DNA of 64,000 nt from assembly GCF_037975245.1 (NCBI RefSeq), contig NC_092566.1, positions 186,001-250,000 of the forward strand, given 5' to 3'. A model generated the notes under the pieces. The model did no database searches. It was not told the origin of the DNA and was given only the letters and a program-made list of their open reading frames with translations. The stretch comes from Apostichopus japonicus (taxonomy: Eukaryota; Echinodermata; Holothuroidea; Aspidochirotida; Stichopodidae). Within the stretch, counting starts at the first letter, position 1, and each line of letters starts with the position of its first letter. Positions 63,081 through 64,000 of the stretch are shown one piece after another. Both the position numbers and the translations under genes were made by a program.

Positions 63081-63260
63081 ATTTATCCTGCTGGGCTCTC
63101 AACGGACTAGAATTAATATAGTAGTATCAAACGTATTACATTACTTATCCTGCTACCCTGGGCTCTCAACGGACTAGAATTAATGATAGTAGTATCAAAC
63201 GTATTACATTATTTATCCTGCTACCTTGGGCTTCAACAGACTAAAATAATGATATAGTAT
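63081..63260. repeat. 66/68-bp minisatellite, right part, about 2.5 copies
   Basis: Continuation of the array at 59790-61228 beyond the inserted transposon; the last copies are diverged and shortened. Confidence 0.93.
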
Positions 63261-64000
63261 CTTACATATAACATTCAACAACTGAGAACCAGTATTACAA
63301 CTGGGTCATTGGGAACCATGCTCCATCATAAAATCCCTAGCGCGAGAAAAAGTTATATGCAGATCAAATTAACATTATATATATGACCTACAGTACTATA
63401 CTTACTTTAACCAGCATTTCAAATAACTATTTCTCCACGTCTAATTCAGGTACAATTTTTGGGATTAATATTTAACCACTGCCTTCACAATAACAATCAG
63501 TAGGAATACACAGACATGATATAAAAAATTTAGATGAAAAAACTTAACGCTTAAAATTAAAGAGATTATAATTCACTATTAAATTCTGATAGAAACAATT
63601 AATTTCCATACAATCATATTATTATTTCTTCTATGCACCTTTCCAAGTATTACTATCATGTCATTTTTACAAGCACCATTTCCCTGAAGCACTGTTAAAC
63701 ATCTTCAAATTCACCAATTGTTGGCAAAAACCTTACAACCACTTTCAATCAAGCTAACTTTTTAAGTCACATTTTTCTATATACTTGTTTGTCTGTCATC
63801 AATAACGTCACCTTTGTAAGCTTCAAAAGCTCATCATGTTCTTCATCATGCATTCAATTTCAAATCTTCTGGTGACACTTATCTTAGTGGGCACTTCTTT
63901 CCAAGGAAGGGAAAGTGAATTTCACATCTTCTGGTGACACTTATTTTAGTGGGCACTTCTTTCCAAGGAAGGGGAAAGAGTCAATTTCAAATAAGCTTTA
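63261..64000. other. Right edge, no gene seen
   Basis: AT-rich sequence. A 62-bp segment (TCTTCTGGTGACACTTATCT) is tandemly duplicated at about 63865 and 63927 and may begin another array beyond the window. Confidence 0.5.

Overview
The window is eukaryotic genomic DNA: AT-rich, with GT-AG introns, long tandem minisatellites and non-autonomous DNA transposons. Gene content fits an animal. Many introns, ENKD1 and C2orf81-type ciliary or testis-type genes, a collagen prolyl 4-hydroxylase, and frequent 'taggcctaggc'-type sequence suggest a marine invertebrate deuterostome, possibly an echinoderm such as a sea cucumber. That placement is inference; the gene identities rest on exon-by-exon translation with matching splice phases.

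Layout. (1) 582-4407, minus: the first four coding exons of a C2orf81-like gene that runs off the left edge; one intron holds a 27-bp minisatellite. (2) 4408-9045: a possible divergent promoter region. (3) 9062-18069, plus: complete ENKD1 orthologue in six coding exons (319 aa), one intron using a GC donor. (4) 18070-23685: intergenic or 3' UTR, with a 59-bp minisatellite, a 625-bp transposon with 10-bp target duplications, and a 29-bp minisatellite. (5) 23686-46423, minus: complete collagen prolyl 4-hydroxylase alpha subunit, twelve constitutive coding exons plus an apparent pair of mutually exclusive exons (about 553/556 aa). Its introns hold at least five tandem arrays and several transposons. 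(6) 46438-54359: repeat-rich DNA with a TTAA-flanked element and a nest of GC-rich hAT-like elements. (7) 54360-57415, plus: complete GAR1 (250 aa, five exons), with a dead LINE tail in one intron. (8) 57416-64000: no gene seen; a 68-bp minisatellite is split by a 1.85-kb hAT-like element.

The four genes have unrelated jobs: cilium or centriole (ENKD1), unknown (C2orf81-like), collagen maturation in the ER (P4HA) and H/ACA RNP assembly (GAR1). The main points of interest are the P4HA alternative exon pair, the GC-AG intron, several transposons whose exact target-site duplications can be read directly, a roughly 110-bp module shared by six sites in different elements, and repeats carrying four perfect 13-bp DR1 nuclear-receptor motifs.
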